From: Blautia hominis
GTDB taxonomy: Bacteria; Bacillota; Clostridia; Lachnospirales; Lachnospiraceae
Direction: 5' to 3'
DNA: 64,000 bases
Assembly: GCA_002270465.1 (NCBI GenBank)
Contig: NQOF01000005.1
Location: forward strand, 62,001-126,000
A model generated the notes under the pieces. That model made no database searches. It worked only from the letters and a program-made list of their open reading frames with translations, and was not told the origin of the DNA. This document shows, in pieces, positions 50,909-59,567 of this stretch. Position 1 is the first letter of the stretch. Each line of letters starts with the position of its first letter. The position numbers were made by a program, and so were the translations under genes.

Positions 50909-52822
50909 ATGAAATTGACACAACCTGTTTCCATTGGAAACTTGAAGCTGAAAAACCGCATGGTCATGGCTCCCATGGGTGTTGACCTGGGGAATTATGA
51001 TGAGCGCACCAGCGCTTATTTTCTGGCAAGGGCCAAAGGCGGGGTGGGCATGATCTTCTGCAATACGCTGGCCACCCCGGAGATCGAGGGCATGTGCCCT
51101 TCGTCCCTGCTGGACGCTGACAGCTTTCAGGATTTTAAAAACATGACAGAAAAGGCTCACAGCTATGACTGTAAAGTCTGTGTACAGATCCATCCCGGCA
51201 ACGGCAGGATCACCACACCGCCTCCGGGAAGGAAAAAACCCATCGGTGCCTCAGCAGTGCCCTGGATGGACCCCAGAGTCATCTGTGAGGAGATCACCAG
51301 GGATGAGATCGGGATCATTGAGAATGGTTTCCGAAGAACTGCCCAATACGCCAAAAAGGCCAGCGCAGATGCCATTGAGATCCACGCCTACGGCGGGTAT
51401 CTCACCGATCAGTTTCTGACCAAACGCTGGAATATCCGTACAGATGAGTACGGCGGGGACCTGACCGGGAGGATGCGTTTTCTCACGGATTTGATCAGGA
51501 TCGTAAAAACAGACCTGGGGGAGGATTTCCCCTTGATCGTAAAATACACCCCATGCCATTATCTGCCGGAGGAAGAGGGATACCGTGGCATGGAGGAGGG
51601 CCTTGAGATAGCCAGGCGCCTGGAAGCCCTGGGCGTACATGCCCTCCACGTGGATGCCGGGTGTCATGACAACTGGTATATGGCAATGCCTCCTGTTTAC
51701 CAGCAGGAGCAGGTAAAACAGCTGCGCAGTGCAAGGGCAGTCCGGAAAGTTGTGGGGATACCGGTCATCTCCCACGGACGGCTGGGTAATATTTCCAAGG
51801 CGGAATATGCTCTGAACCATGGAGATCTGGACATTGTGGCCATTGGCAGGGGCCTTCTGGCAGACCCGGAGCTGCCTAACAAGCTGACGGATCACGAGAC
51901 AGAGAAAATCCGGCCCTGCATATCCTGTAATGAGGGCTGTATCGCCAGAGTGTGTGTTGGGCAGAGCGTACAGTGCGCTGTCAATCCCTGCGCAGGCCTG
52001 GAGGGGATCCATGACCTAAAGCCCGCCCTTAACCCCAAACGGGTACTGGTCGTAGGTGCCGGCCCGGCGGGATGTACAGCCGCCATCACGGCTGCCCAGG
52101 CCGGACATAAAGTAGAACTGTGGGAAAAGAGGGAACGTATCGGCGGCAATGTGCTGGCAGCCTCCCGCCCTAACTTTAAGGCCGATATGGCAAACCTGCT
52201 CTCCTACTATCAGAACGAGCTGACCCGGCTGCAGGTTCCGGTAAAATTCTGCATGGAGGCTGACAAAGAGGCCGTGGATGCTTTTAAGCCGGACGCTGTC
52301 ATCTGGGCTGCTGGCAGCCGTCCCATTGTCCCCGGTTCTATTGAGGGGATCCACGGGGATAATGTCTGCACAGCCATCGATGCACTTTTAAACAATGCCC
52401 TTCTGGGGGAGAACATTGCCGTCATCGGCGGGGGCCTTGTGGGGCTGGAGACAGCCGTGGACCTGACCCAGAAAGGCAAAAAAGTGACTGTGGTGGAAAT
52501 GGCACCCAAACTGCTGCCTGAACCGGTATTCATGCAGAATATGATGATGATCATGGACCTGATGCAGAAATATCAGGTGCCATCACAGGTCAGCACAAAA
52601 CTGCTGAAAATAGAACCGGACGGGATTGTTGTCCAAAAGGAAAGCGGTGAGGAAAGGATCCCATGCGATACCGTGGTCCTTGCCATGGGCTTCCGGCCTG
52701 ATGATTCCGTATATGAGGAAATTGCCAGGGACTACAAAACCATAAAAGCCGGGGATTGTGTATCCGCAAGAAAGGTTTTCAATGCTGTCCATGAAGCTTA
52801 TGATGCGGTAAGCGAACTATAG
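50909..52822 (+). CDS. old yellow enzyme-type NADH:flavin oxidoreductase with NAD(P)/FAD domain
   Basis: 637 residues from ATG 50909 (GGAGGAATTATA upstream); the frame runs further upstream without a site. An N-terminal FMN TIM barrel (1-345) begins KLTQPVSIGNLKLKNRMVMA, with VQIHPGNGRIT, IEIHAYGGYLTDQFL and IGRGLLADPELPNKL. A cysteine cluster (CISCNEGCIARVCVGQSVQC) binds a 4Fe-4S centre. A C-terminal Rossmann FAD/NAD(P) pair follows (RVLVVGAGPAGCTAAITAAQ, NIAVIGGGLVGLETAVDL). Members include 2,4-dienoyl-CoA reductases and bile-acid BaiCD/BaiH-type enzymes; the substrate cannot be fixed here. Confidence 0.9.
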   Translation: MKLTQPVSIGNLKLKNRMVMAPMGVDLGNYDERTSAYFLARAKGGVGMIFCNTLATPEIEGMCPSSLLDADSFQDFKNMTEKAHSYDCKVCVQIHPGNGRITTPPPGRKKPIGASAVPWMDPRVICEEITRDEIGIIENGFRRTAQYAKKASADAIEIHAYGGYLTDQFLTKRWNIRTDEYGGDLTGRMRFLTDLIRIVKTDLGEDFPLIVKYTPCHYLPEEEGYRGMEEGLEIARRLEALGVHALHVDAGCHDNWYMAMPPVYQQEQVKQLRSARAVRKVVGIPVISHGRLGNISKAEYALNHGDLDIVAIGRGLLADPELPNKLTDHETEKIRPCISCNEGCIARVCVGQSVQCAVNPCAGLEGIHDLKPALNPKRVLVVGAGPAGCTAAITAAQAGHKVELWEKRERIGGNVLAASRPNFKADMANLLSYYQNELTRLQVPVKFCMEADKEAVDAFKPDAVIWAAGSRPIVPGSIEGIHGDNVCTAIDALLNNALLGENIAVIGGGLVGLETAVDLTQKGKKVTVVEMAPKLLPEPVFMQNMMMIMDLMQKYQVPSQVSTKLLKIEPDGIVVQKESGEERIPCDTVVLAMGFRPDDSVYEEIARDYKTIKAGDCVSARKVFNAVHEAYDAVSEL

Positions 52823-52829
52823 ATACATA

Positions 52830-52877
52830 CAAAGACAAGGGAGGACTCCTATATCAGGAAATCCTCCCCTGTCTTTG
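52830..52877. terminator. bidirectional terminator between oxidoreductase and PepSY gene
   Basis: CAAAGACAAGGGAGGA (52830-52845) pairs with TCCTCCCCTGTCTTTG (52862-52877), one bulge, 15-nt loop, TTCTTT downstream on plus. It serves both convergent transcripts. Confidence 0.85.
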
Positions 52878-52881
52878 TTCT

Positions 52882-53682
52882 TTAATCGCGCTCCTGGCTC
52901 CATTCCAGAAAATCACCGGTGGCCGCGTCTATCTCAAACTCATATTCTGTACCGTTATAATAGATATCGCCTTCATAGATCAGCTTGCCGTCATCATCAT
53001 CCAGCTTTATGCGCAGATCCTTTTCCCCTGCCCCCGGAACCTTAGCAAGGGCTGCCGCGGATGCCTCCTCCTGGCTTACTGCCGGAGTCAGGCCGGATGC
53101 ATTTTGTCCGCCTTGTTTAAAATCATCATCAATATCAAAATCCGAACTCAGAATGCTGCCTGTGGAAGCGTCAATTTCATAATCATATTCCTTATTTCCG
53201 GAATAAAATTCCACGTCATATACCTGGCGTCCGTCCTCATGGTCCCTTTTCACCCGGATCCCTGTGATCTCCTTCTCCGTCACTCCCGCATCAGCTAACG
53301 CTGCACTTCTGGCCTGCTCCTCGGAGACAGCAGACGTGGAATCCTGTCCTGCGGCGTTCTGCGCCGTACCTCCATTGCCGGCATCCTGACCCGCAGCATT
53401 CTGTGCTGCTCCTCCATTACCGGCATCCTGACCCGCAGCATTCTGCGCTCCTCCTCCATTACCGGAATCCTGACCCGCAGCATTCTGCGCTCCTCCTCCA
53501 TTACCGGTATCCTGGCCTGCAGCATTCTGTTCGGTACTTCCGCTGCCTAGATCCTGCACGGCGCCGTTTTGTGCCTTGCTGCCGTTCCCACCATTCTGGT
53601 CTGTTCCTGTGCCTCCGCAGGCTGTCAGAAGCGCTGCAGAGATGGCTGCCGCCATAATAAATGCAAAATATTTTTTTCTCAT
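52882..53682 (-). CDS. PepSY-domain lipoprotein with glycine/asparagine-rich repeats
   Basis: 266 residues from ATG 53682, with GGAAGGAG 8 nt upstream. The lipobox LLTAC (Cys about residue 22) makes it a lipoprotein. Five 14-residue repeats of the form NAAGQDxGNGGxAQ (about 40-110) make a flexible stalk. Two PepSY domains follow (about 120-185 and 205-266, EEQARSAALADAGVTEKEIT and DYEIDASTGSILSSD; the second EFEIDAATGDFLEWSQ). PepSY domains are thought to inhibit proteases or sense extracellular signals. It lies 145 bp downstream of the histidine kinase gene on the same strand. Confidence 0.88.
   Translation of the reverse strand: MRKKYFAFIMAAAISAALLTACGGTGTDQNGGNGSKAQNGAVQDLGSGSTEQNAAGQDTGNGGGAQNAAGQDSGNGGGAQNAAGQDAGNGGAAQNAAGQDAGNGGTAQNAAGQDSTSAVSEEQARSAALADAGVTEKEITGIRVKRDHEDGRQVYDVEFYSGNKEYDYEIDASTGSILSSDFDIDDDFKQGGQNASGLTPAVSQEEASAAALAKVPGAGEKDLRIKLDDDDGKLIYEGDIYYNGTEYEFEIDAATGDFLEWSQERD
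53349..53540 (-). repeat. 42-bp coding minisatellite in the PepSY lipoprotein
   Basis: About five units of 42 bp, each with AATGCTGCGGGTCAGGAT-like cores on the coding strand. Some units are almost identical, so length variation between strains is expected. Confidence 0.85.
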
Positions 53683-53826
53683 AAGATAAACTCCTTCCAT
53701 ACATTTTCTATGTTACGCATATCCATCCGATGCCTTCATAATATACTGCAGCGGATACACGCAATACTTATTATTCTTTGTATACGGTAAGTTTATCATA
53801 GAAAGATTAAAGTCACATTAAAAGTA

Positions 53827-55188
53827 TTAACTTTTTTTCTCTTTTGGGAGCTGAAACGTAAATCTGCTTCCCCTGCCCGGCTGGCTTGCGGCCTGTATGG
53901 TACCGTTGTGGACACTGACGATCCACTGCACCATGGAAAGGCCCAATCCGGAACTTCCGCTGTCACTGCGTGAACTGTCTGCCCGGTAGAACCTTTCCCA
54001 GATGTGAGGCAGGTCTTCTGCGCTTATACCGATCCCGTCGTCCTCAACACACCCGGTAACCATATCATCCTTATCCTGCAGGCTCATACGGATGCAGCCG
54101 CCTCTTTTTCCATATGTGACCGCGTTCTGGAGCAGATTCAGCCAAAGACGGATAAGCAGGGTTTCATCCCCGCACACCATCAGATGCGGCGCGATCTCTG
54201 TCTCCAGCCGTATCTCCTTTTCCTCTGCAAGGGCTGTCATCTCCGCCGCTGCCATCTCTGACAGCTCACTGAAATCCAGTGTTTCCTTTGTCACTTTCTC
54301 ACGCCCCTGGTCCGCTCTGGACAAAAGAAGGAGCTGGGCGATCATCCCGGAAAGACCTCCCGCTTTTTTCCGGATCACCGTAATTTCCTCCCGGACCTCA
54401 TCTGTCAGTCCATCCTGTGAAAGAAGGGAATCACACTGCATCAATATAACTGCCAGCGGCGTGCGCAGTTCGTGGGAAACATCTGAAGTGAACTGTTTCT
54501 CACGTTTCATGCTCTCCTCGATCTGTTCCAGCATATTGTCAAATGTGGAGGCAAGGCGGTATATCTCGTCCCTTCCTTCTCCCAGATCTATCCTTCTGGA
54601 CAAATCTTCCTCCTCCTGAATGGAGCGCACTGTCTCTGTGATATGAGACACCGGGCGCAGGGTCCTTCTGGTCATGAAATATCCCAGAACCGCAGTGAGG
54701 ACCACCAGTAGGGGAAGAAAGACCAAGGCCAGCCGAAGGGTTATCCGAAAGCTCTCCTCCGCGTCTGTTATGGATATGATCCCTCTTACCATCAGATGCC
54801 TGTCTTCTTTTGGCGCATAGGACATATCAAGTACATAATACTCCACACGTTCTGCCTTCTGCCTCCGCACCAGGCCGTCCTGAAAGGCCATGGACTGGTC
54901 AAAGCCGTAAGGAATCTTACCGTATAGGAGTACACCCTCCTCATCATATACAGAGAGATACACGCCGTTTTCCAGTTCCAAAAGGTCTGTGTCGAAATTA
55001 AGCCTCCCATCCTCCCACTCAATGTCATCAAAAGCCCCTGCCACGCTCTCACGCAGCCGATTCTGTACGGAGCTTAAGATTTCCCTGTTGCTGAGAGAAA
55101 AAAGGACCGCAAACACAGCACAGATATTGATCGTCATGAGAATGGTATAAAGGATTGTCAGCTTTTGTTTTAAAGACAGATTTTTCAT
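53827..55188 (-). CDS. sensor histidine kinase (OmpR-type partner)
   Basis: 453-residue membrane kinase. Two transmembrane segments (about 10-30 and 155-175) enclose a sensor domain of about 120 residues. HAMP follows (RRTLRPVSHITETVRSIQEE), then HisKA with the phospho-accepting His in FTSDVSHELRTPLAVILMQC, and HATPase_c with N box NLLQNAVTYGKRGG, G1 VEDDGIGISAEDLP and G2 GSSGLGLSMVQWIV. Its ATG overlaps the response regulator stop by 4 bp, so the pair is coupled. It may sense the envelope, and the adjacent PepSY lipoprotein could be its input or target. Confidence 0.93.
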   Translation of the reverse strand: MKNLSLKQKLTILYTILMTINICAVFAVLFSLSNREILSSVQNRLRESVAGAFDDIEWEDGRLNFDTDLLELENGVYLSVYDEEGVLLYGKIPYGFDQSMAFQDGLVRRQKAERVEYYVLDMSYAPKEDRHLMVRGIISITDAEESFRITLRLALVFLPLLVVLTAVLGYFMTRRTLRPVSHITETVRSIQEEEDLSRRIDLGEGRDEIYRLASTFDNMLEQIEESMKREKQFTSDVSHELRTPLAVILMQCDSLLSQDGLTDEVREEITVIRKKAGGLSGMIAQLLLLSRADQGREKVTKETLDFSELSEMAAAEMTALAEEKEIRLETEIAPHLMVCGDETLLIRLWLNLLQNAVTYGKRGGCIRMSLQDKDDMVTGCVEDDGIGISAEDLPHIWERFYRADSSRSDSGSSGLGLSMVQWIVSVHNGTIQAASQPGRGSRFTFQLPKEKKS

Positions 55189-55859
55189 ATAGGTTCCCTC
55201 AGAACGTATCCGGCGCCCCGCACCGTGTGGATGAGTTTCGGCTCAAATCCCTCGTCAATCTTCTTCCGCAGATACCGGATATAGACATCGATCACATTGG
55301 AACCTCCCGCATAGTCATAATTCCAGATATGCTGCTCCAGCTTCTCCCTGGATAAAACCATCCCGGCGTTCTGTATCAGATACCGGAGCACCGCAAATTC
55401 CCTGGAAGACAAAATAATCTCCTGTTCTCCCCTGAAAACACGGCGGGTATCCAGATGCACATGCAGGTCTGCCACAGTGCACACACTGCTTTTCTCCTTT
55501 TTCGGCTTTCTCAGCATGACGCGTATCCTGGCGGAAAGCTCTTCAAAGGCAAAAGGCTTCACCAGGTAATCATCAGCCCCCAGATCCAGCCCCCTTACCC
55601 GGTCCTCCACACTGTCCCTGGCAGTGAGAAGCAGTACCGGTGTAGTGTCCTTTTTCCTCCGCATAGACTTAAGGACCTCCAGACCGTCCGTCTTAGGCAT
55701 CATAATATCCAAGATCACCGCATCATACCGGGCGCAGGCCAGACAGTCCAGGGCCTCCTCCCCATTGACGCAGGCATCCACGCTGTAGCTTTCGGCAGTC
55801 AGCTTTTTCACCAGCAGGCGGTTCAGATCACGTTCATCCTCAGCAATCAATATGCGCAT
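55185..55859 (-). CDS. OmpR-family response regulator
   Basis: 224 residues from ATG 55859 (GGGAGGTGGCAGG upstream); an in-frame ATG at 55877 is weaker. The receiver domain begins MRILIAEDERDLNRLL, phospho-acceptor Asp in YDAVILDIMMPKTDG, Thr in LLLTARDS, Lys in YLVKPFAFEEL. The winged-helix output domain (about 125-222) has LSSREFAVLRYLIQNAGMVL and NVIDVYIRYLRKKID. First gene of a two-gene operon with the kinase. Confidence 0.94.
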   Translation of the reverse strand: MRILIAEDERDLNRLLVKKLTAESYSVDACVNGEEALDCLACARYDAVILDIMMPKTDGLEVLKSMRRKKDTTPVLLLTARDSVEDRVRGLDLGADDYLVKPFAFEELSARIRVMLRKPKKEKSSVCTVADLHVHLDTRRVFRGEQEIILSSREFAVLRYLIQNAGMVLSREKLEQHIWNYDYAGGSNVIDVYIRYLRKKIDEGFEPKLIHTVRGAGYVLREPI

Positions 55860-55917
55860 CCTGCCACCTCCCTTCAAACACAGTAAATTTCAATCCCCGG
55901 ATAGGATTTGGCTGTTC

Positions 55918-56080
55918 GTTACTATTCACAGCCCTGCAAAAAACGCAGTTCTGTAAACAGTAACACGCTTCGCGATGCACAGATATGGAGCATTTTGCCC
56001 TATATCGCGCTGGCTGCCTCGGGATTTTCATGCGCAAGCGCATAAAAACACCTCCCGGGATAACAGCCGTGAATAGTAAC
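55918..56080. repeat. dispersed palindromic intergenic element, copy 3
   Basis: 163 bp bounded by GTTACTATTCACAGCC and AGCCGTGAATAGTAAC (15 of 16 pair). It has inner stems (CGCTTCGCG, CATGCGCAAGCGCATA). The ends differ from copies 1 and 2, but the size, layout and intergenic position are alike. Confidence 0.7.
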
Positions 56081-56090
56081 GGCTGTTCGG

Positions 56091-56363
56091 TCACCGGCTG
56101 TACCACATCCATCCTGCCGCAAGCAGGACCTGAACAGCCAAGATCAGCGGAAGACCCAGTTTAAACTTTTTATGCAGAGTCTTATGACGGAAAAGATCCA
56201 TTCCGCAGACAGCACCCACGGAACCGCCCAGAATAGCTGACAGCATAAGCCAGGATTCCGGTATCCGGTACTTTTTATGTTTTGCCTTCCACTTGTCTAT
56301 TCCGAACATGGCAAATGCCGCCACATTGATCACAAGCAGCCAGGCCGCTATTATTTTTATCAT
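56091..56363 (-). CDS. DUF1294 membrane protein
   Basis: 90 residues, three predicted hydrophobic segments and the DUF1294 core (FGIDKWKAKHKKYRIPESWL..ILGGSVGAVCGMDLFRHKT). The family function is unknown; many members are short membrane proteins, sometimes fused to cold-shock domains. It overlaps the asparaginase gene upstream by 4 bp (56360-56363), so it is translated with it. Confidence 0.88.
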   Translation of the reverse strand: MIKIIAAWLLVINVAAFAMFGIDKWKAKHKKYRIPESWLMLSAILGGSVGAVCGMDLFRHKTLHKKFKLGLPLILAVQVLLAAGWMWYSR

Positions 56364-57373
56364 TCCATCTCTTTCTCAGGGATCTTGATCTCACCTGCCA
56401 GATTTTTATAGAACATTTCCTCGATCTTCTTTCTCTCCCAGTGTTTTCCCAAGATCCACATCACCTTGGTGACAATGGCCTCTGTGCTCATGTCATAGCC
56501 CTGGAACGCACCTGCCATAAGGGCTGCCCTGCCTGTCTCGTACACAGAGAGGTTGCTTCCCTCATAAGGGCACTGGCTCTTCACGACCACGATCATGCCC
56601 TTGTCGATCACATGGCGCAGCTCATCCAGCACCTCAGAGGACATGGTGGGGATGCCGCCCATGCCAAAGGCCTCTATGATCAGACCCCGGTACCCCTGCT
56701 CGTACAAAAACTGGAATATCTTTCCGTCAAACCCGGGTACTAGTTTTATGAGAAAGACCTTCTTCTCCAGTCTCCGCTCCAGCACGCAGGGACCTGACGG
56801 GGCGGGGATGAAATCTTTATAGATTTCCAGCCCTCTGGAATCCACCTCGCCCACATACGGATAATTAATACTCTCAAATGCATGGAAGCTTCTGGTCCGC
56901 ACCTTGCTGGCCCTGGTCCCCAGCATGATCTTTCTGTCAAAAGCCAGAAATACGCCGGGCATACCGCTTCCCGCCATATGGATAGCGCATCTGCAGTTCT
57001 CCACCGCGTCCGCCAGAGGATTGGTGATAGAAAGCTGGCTGCCTGTGATAACAACAGGGATGGGGATATTCAGCAGCATAAAGGACAGCACGGACGAGGT
57101 GTAAGCCATAGTATCCGTGCCATGGAAGATCACGATCCCATGGTATTCTTTATACTTTTCGTAGACAGCCTCCGCCATGGCCTGCCAGTTCTCCGGCTGG
57201 ATATTGGCGCTGTCAAGCTGGAACAATTCATAAAAATCCACATCGTAAAGGCTTGTGATATCAGAAATGTATGACAGGATATCTTTGCTGTCCAGCCCGG
57301 GCAGCAGGCCGTTTTCACTGCTGACGCAGGCCAGGGTGCCTCCTGTTGTTATGATCAAAATTTTCTTCTTCAT
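56360..57373 (-). CDS. ansA: type I L-asparaginase
   Basis: 337-residue cytoplasmic amidohydrolase converting asparagine to aspartate and ammonia. Catalytic Thr sits in IITTGGTLACVSSENGL, the second triad Thr-Asp in IVIFHGTDTMAYTSSVLSFM and the Ser/Lys region in ASKVRTRSFHAFES. Length and lack of signal peptide fit cytosolic type I (AnsA-like) rather than secreted type II. Next to DUF1294 in a two-gene unit. Confidence 0.92.
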   Translation of the reverse strand: MKKKILIITTGGTLACVSSENGLLPGLDSKDILSYISDITSLYDVDFYELFQLDSANIQPENWQAMAEAVYEKYKEYHGIVIFHGTDTMAYTSSVLSFMLLNIPIPVVITGSQLSITNPLADAVENCRCAIHMAGSGMPGVFLAFDRKIMLGTRASKVRTRSFHAFESINYPYVGEVDSRGLEIYKDFIPAPSGPCVLERRLEKKVFLIKLVPGFDGKIFQFLYEQGYRGLIIEAFGMGGIPTMSSEVLDELRHVIDKGMIVVVKSQCPYEGSNLSVYETGRAALMAGAFQGYDMSTEAIVTKVMWILGKHWERKKIEEMFYKNLAGEIKIPEKEME

Positions 57374-57616
57374 TATTTTCTTCCTCTATAATTTTATACT
57401 GTCCCCGGTACGCGCCATTATATACGGCCTGCATCTGAACGGCCCTCCTGTCCGGCACCGGGAATACAAATTTATTTTAGTGTAACGTAACCCATGGCAG
57501 TTTTCAATGGATTTTATATAAAAACCGTGCTAAGATAGGAAAAAAGTATAATCGCCGGGGCAGAATGGATGCTGCCAGTGACCGGCAGAAAAAAGAAAGA
57601 AAACGAGGTGTATCTT

Positions 57617-58723
57617 ATGTATGGTTCCACATTTGGAAATATATTGAAAATATCAACCTGGGGCGAGTCCCACGGCGCCGGGATCGGCGTGGTCATTGAC
57701 GGCTGCCCTGCGGGGCTTCCTCTCTCTTTGGAGGATATCCAGGCTTATCTGGACCGCAGAAAACCGGGCCAGTCACGCTTTACCACACAGAGAAAGGAAG
57801 CGGACGCTGTGGAAATCCTCTCCGGTATCTTTGAGGGAAAAACCACGGGAACTCCCATTTCCCTCATGGTGCGGAATACGGACCAGCGCTCCCATGACTA
57901 CAGCCAGATCGCAGATTGTTACCGTCCCGGGCACGCGGACCGAAACTATGATATAAAATACGGCTTCCGGGATTACAGAGGCGGCGGACGCTCCTCCGGA
58001 CGTGAAACCATCGGCCGCGTGGCTGCAGGCGCTGTGGCAGCTAAAATACTGAAGGAACTGGGAGTGGAAGTCACTGCCTACACCCTTTCCATCGGCCCGG
58101 TCACCATTGATAAGAGTAAATTTGATATAGAAGAGAGGAACCGTAATGCCCTCTATATGCCTGACGCAGAGGCCGCAAAAAAAGCCCAGGCTTATCTGGA
58201 AGACTGCATGAAAGAAAAAAACTCCTCCGGCGGCATGGTGGAGTGTGTCATCAAAGGTGTTCCCGCAGGGATCGGTGAACCTGCCTTTGAAAAGCTGGAT
58301 GCCGCTCTGGCAAAAGCCATCTTTTCCATCGGTGCAGTGAAATCCTTTGAAGTCGGTGACGGAATCGCCGTGGCTGCCTCTAACGGTTTACATAACAATG
58401 ACGCATACCGGATGGACGAAGAGGGAAATGTAAGGAAAAAGACCAATCATTCCGGCGGCATTACCGGAGGGATCAGCGACGGCGCTCCCATTCTGCTGCG
58501 TGCCGCCTTCAAACCCACGCCTTCTGTGGCAGCAGTCCAGGAAACGGTAAACCGCCAGGGTGAGAATATTGAAATATCCATCAAAGGCCGGCATGACCCC
58601 ATTATCGTACCAAGAGCTGTTGTTGTAGTGGAGTCCATGGCTGCCCTTGTGATACTGGACGCCATGCTGGGAAGTATGACAACACGTATGGATGCTGTCA
58701 AAGATTTCTTTAAAAATCTTTAG
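57617..58723 (+). CDS. aroC: chorismate synthase
   Basis: 368 residues from ATG 57617 (CGAGGTGTATCTT upstream); the longer in-frame ATG/CTG at 57569 has no site. It converts EPSP to chorismate with reduced FMN, the last shikimate step. Signatures: GNILKISTWGESHG, DRRKPGQSRFTTQRKE, GRSSGRETIGRVAAGAV, KTNHSGGITGGISDGAPI and GRHDPIIVPRAVVVVES. Apparently monocistronic; convergent and divergent neighbours are unrelated. Confidence 0.95.
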   Translation: MYGSTFGNILKISTWGESHGAGIGVVIDGCPAGLPLSLEDIQAYLDRRKPGQSRFTTQRKEADAVEILSGIFEGKTTGTPISLMVRNTDQRSHDYSQIADCYRPGHADRNYDIKYGFRDYRGGGRSSGRETIGRVAAGAVAAKILKELGVEVTAYTLSIGPVTIDKSKFDIEERNRNALYMPDAEAAKKAQAYLEDCMKEKNSSGGMVECVIKGVPAGIGEPAFEKLDAALAKAIFSIGAVKSFEVGDGIAVAASNGLHNNDAYRMDEEGNVRKKTNHSGGITGGISDGAPILLRAAFKPTPSVAAVQETVNRQGENIEISIKGRHDPIIVPRAVVVVESMAALVILDAMLGSMTTRMDAVKDFFKNL

Positions 58724-58853
58724 AATTTTTTTCGTTTTATACCACGACACTTTTTAATTTTGATTTCTATACTCAGTATAGTAACAGCAGGAGCAACGAC
58801 GCGGCAGGCAGCGTCCTAAAGCGTGGTTTCCTGAACACAGGAGAAGAGATACC

Positions 58854-59567
58854 ATGGAAATGAATCACATTTTAATTGTAGAAGACGACAAGGACATCCG
58901 GGAGGCTGTTGCCATTTATCTGAAAAGCCAGGGATATGAAGTGTTCCAGGCAGGCGACGGCGTAGAAGGGCTGGAGATGCTGGAGCGGGAGGAGATCCAT
59001 CTTGCGATCGTGGATATCATGATGCCCCGCATGGACGGCATCACCATGACCATGAAACTCAGGGAAAAACACGATTTCCCGGTTATCATGCTCTCAGCCA
59101 AATCCGAGGAGGTGGATAAGGTTATGGGGCTGAACATCGGCGCCGATGACTATGTCACCAAACCATTTACCCCAATGGAGCTTATGGCAAGGGTGAACTC
59201 TCAAATGCGTCGTTACAAACGATTCATGGAAAAACTGCAGCAAAAAGAGCAGGAAAATACGGACAGTATTTACACCATGGGCGGGCTCGAATTAAACGAG
59301 AGCACCTTCGAGGTGCGGGTAGACGGAGCCCCTGTAAAAATGACACCCATGGAATTCAAAATTCTCCTGCTGTTGATCAAAAATCCTGGAAGGGTATTCT
59401 CCGCGGATGAAATTTATGAACGTGTGTGGAATGAACGTGCCGTGAACACGGAGACGGTCATGGTACACGTCCGCAACATCCGCGAAAAGATCGAGATCAA
59501 CCCTAAGGAGCCAAAATATTTAAAGGTGGTGTGGGGAGTTGGATATAAAATTGAAAAATTCTCGTAA
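58854..59567 (+). CDS. OmpR-family response regulator
   Basis: 237 residues. The receiver begins EMNHILIVEDDKDIREAV, Asp in HLAIVDIMMPRMDGI, Lys in DDYVTKPFTPMELM. The winged helix starts near residue 140 and contains PMEFKILLLLIKNPGRVFSA and VMVHVRNIREKIE, ending YLKVVWGVGYKIEKFS. Its 3' end overlaps the histidine kinase gene, so the two are coupled. The architecture is close to VanR/PhoB-like regulators. Confidence 0.94.
   Translation: MEMNHILIVEDDKDIREAVAIYLKSQGYEVFQAGDGVEGLEMLEREEIHLAIVDIMMPRMDGITMTMKLREKHDFPVIMLSAKSEEVDKVMGLNIGADDYVTKPFTPMELMARVNSQMRRYKRFMEKLQQKEQENTDSIYTMGGLELNESTFEVRVDGAPVKMTPMEFKILLLLIKNPGRVFSADEIYERVWNERAVNTETVMVHVRNIREKIEINPKEPKYLKVVWGVGYKIEKFS

Noticed and set aside
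53349-53540. CRISPR-like array
   Set aside because: 42-bp units are in frame and code for the NAAGQD-x-GNGG stalk.
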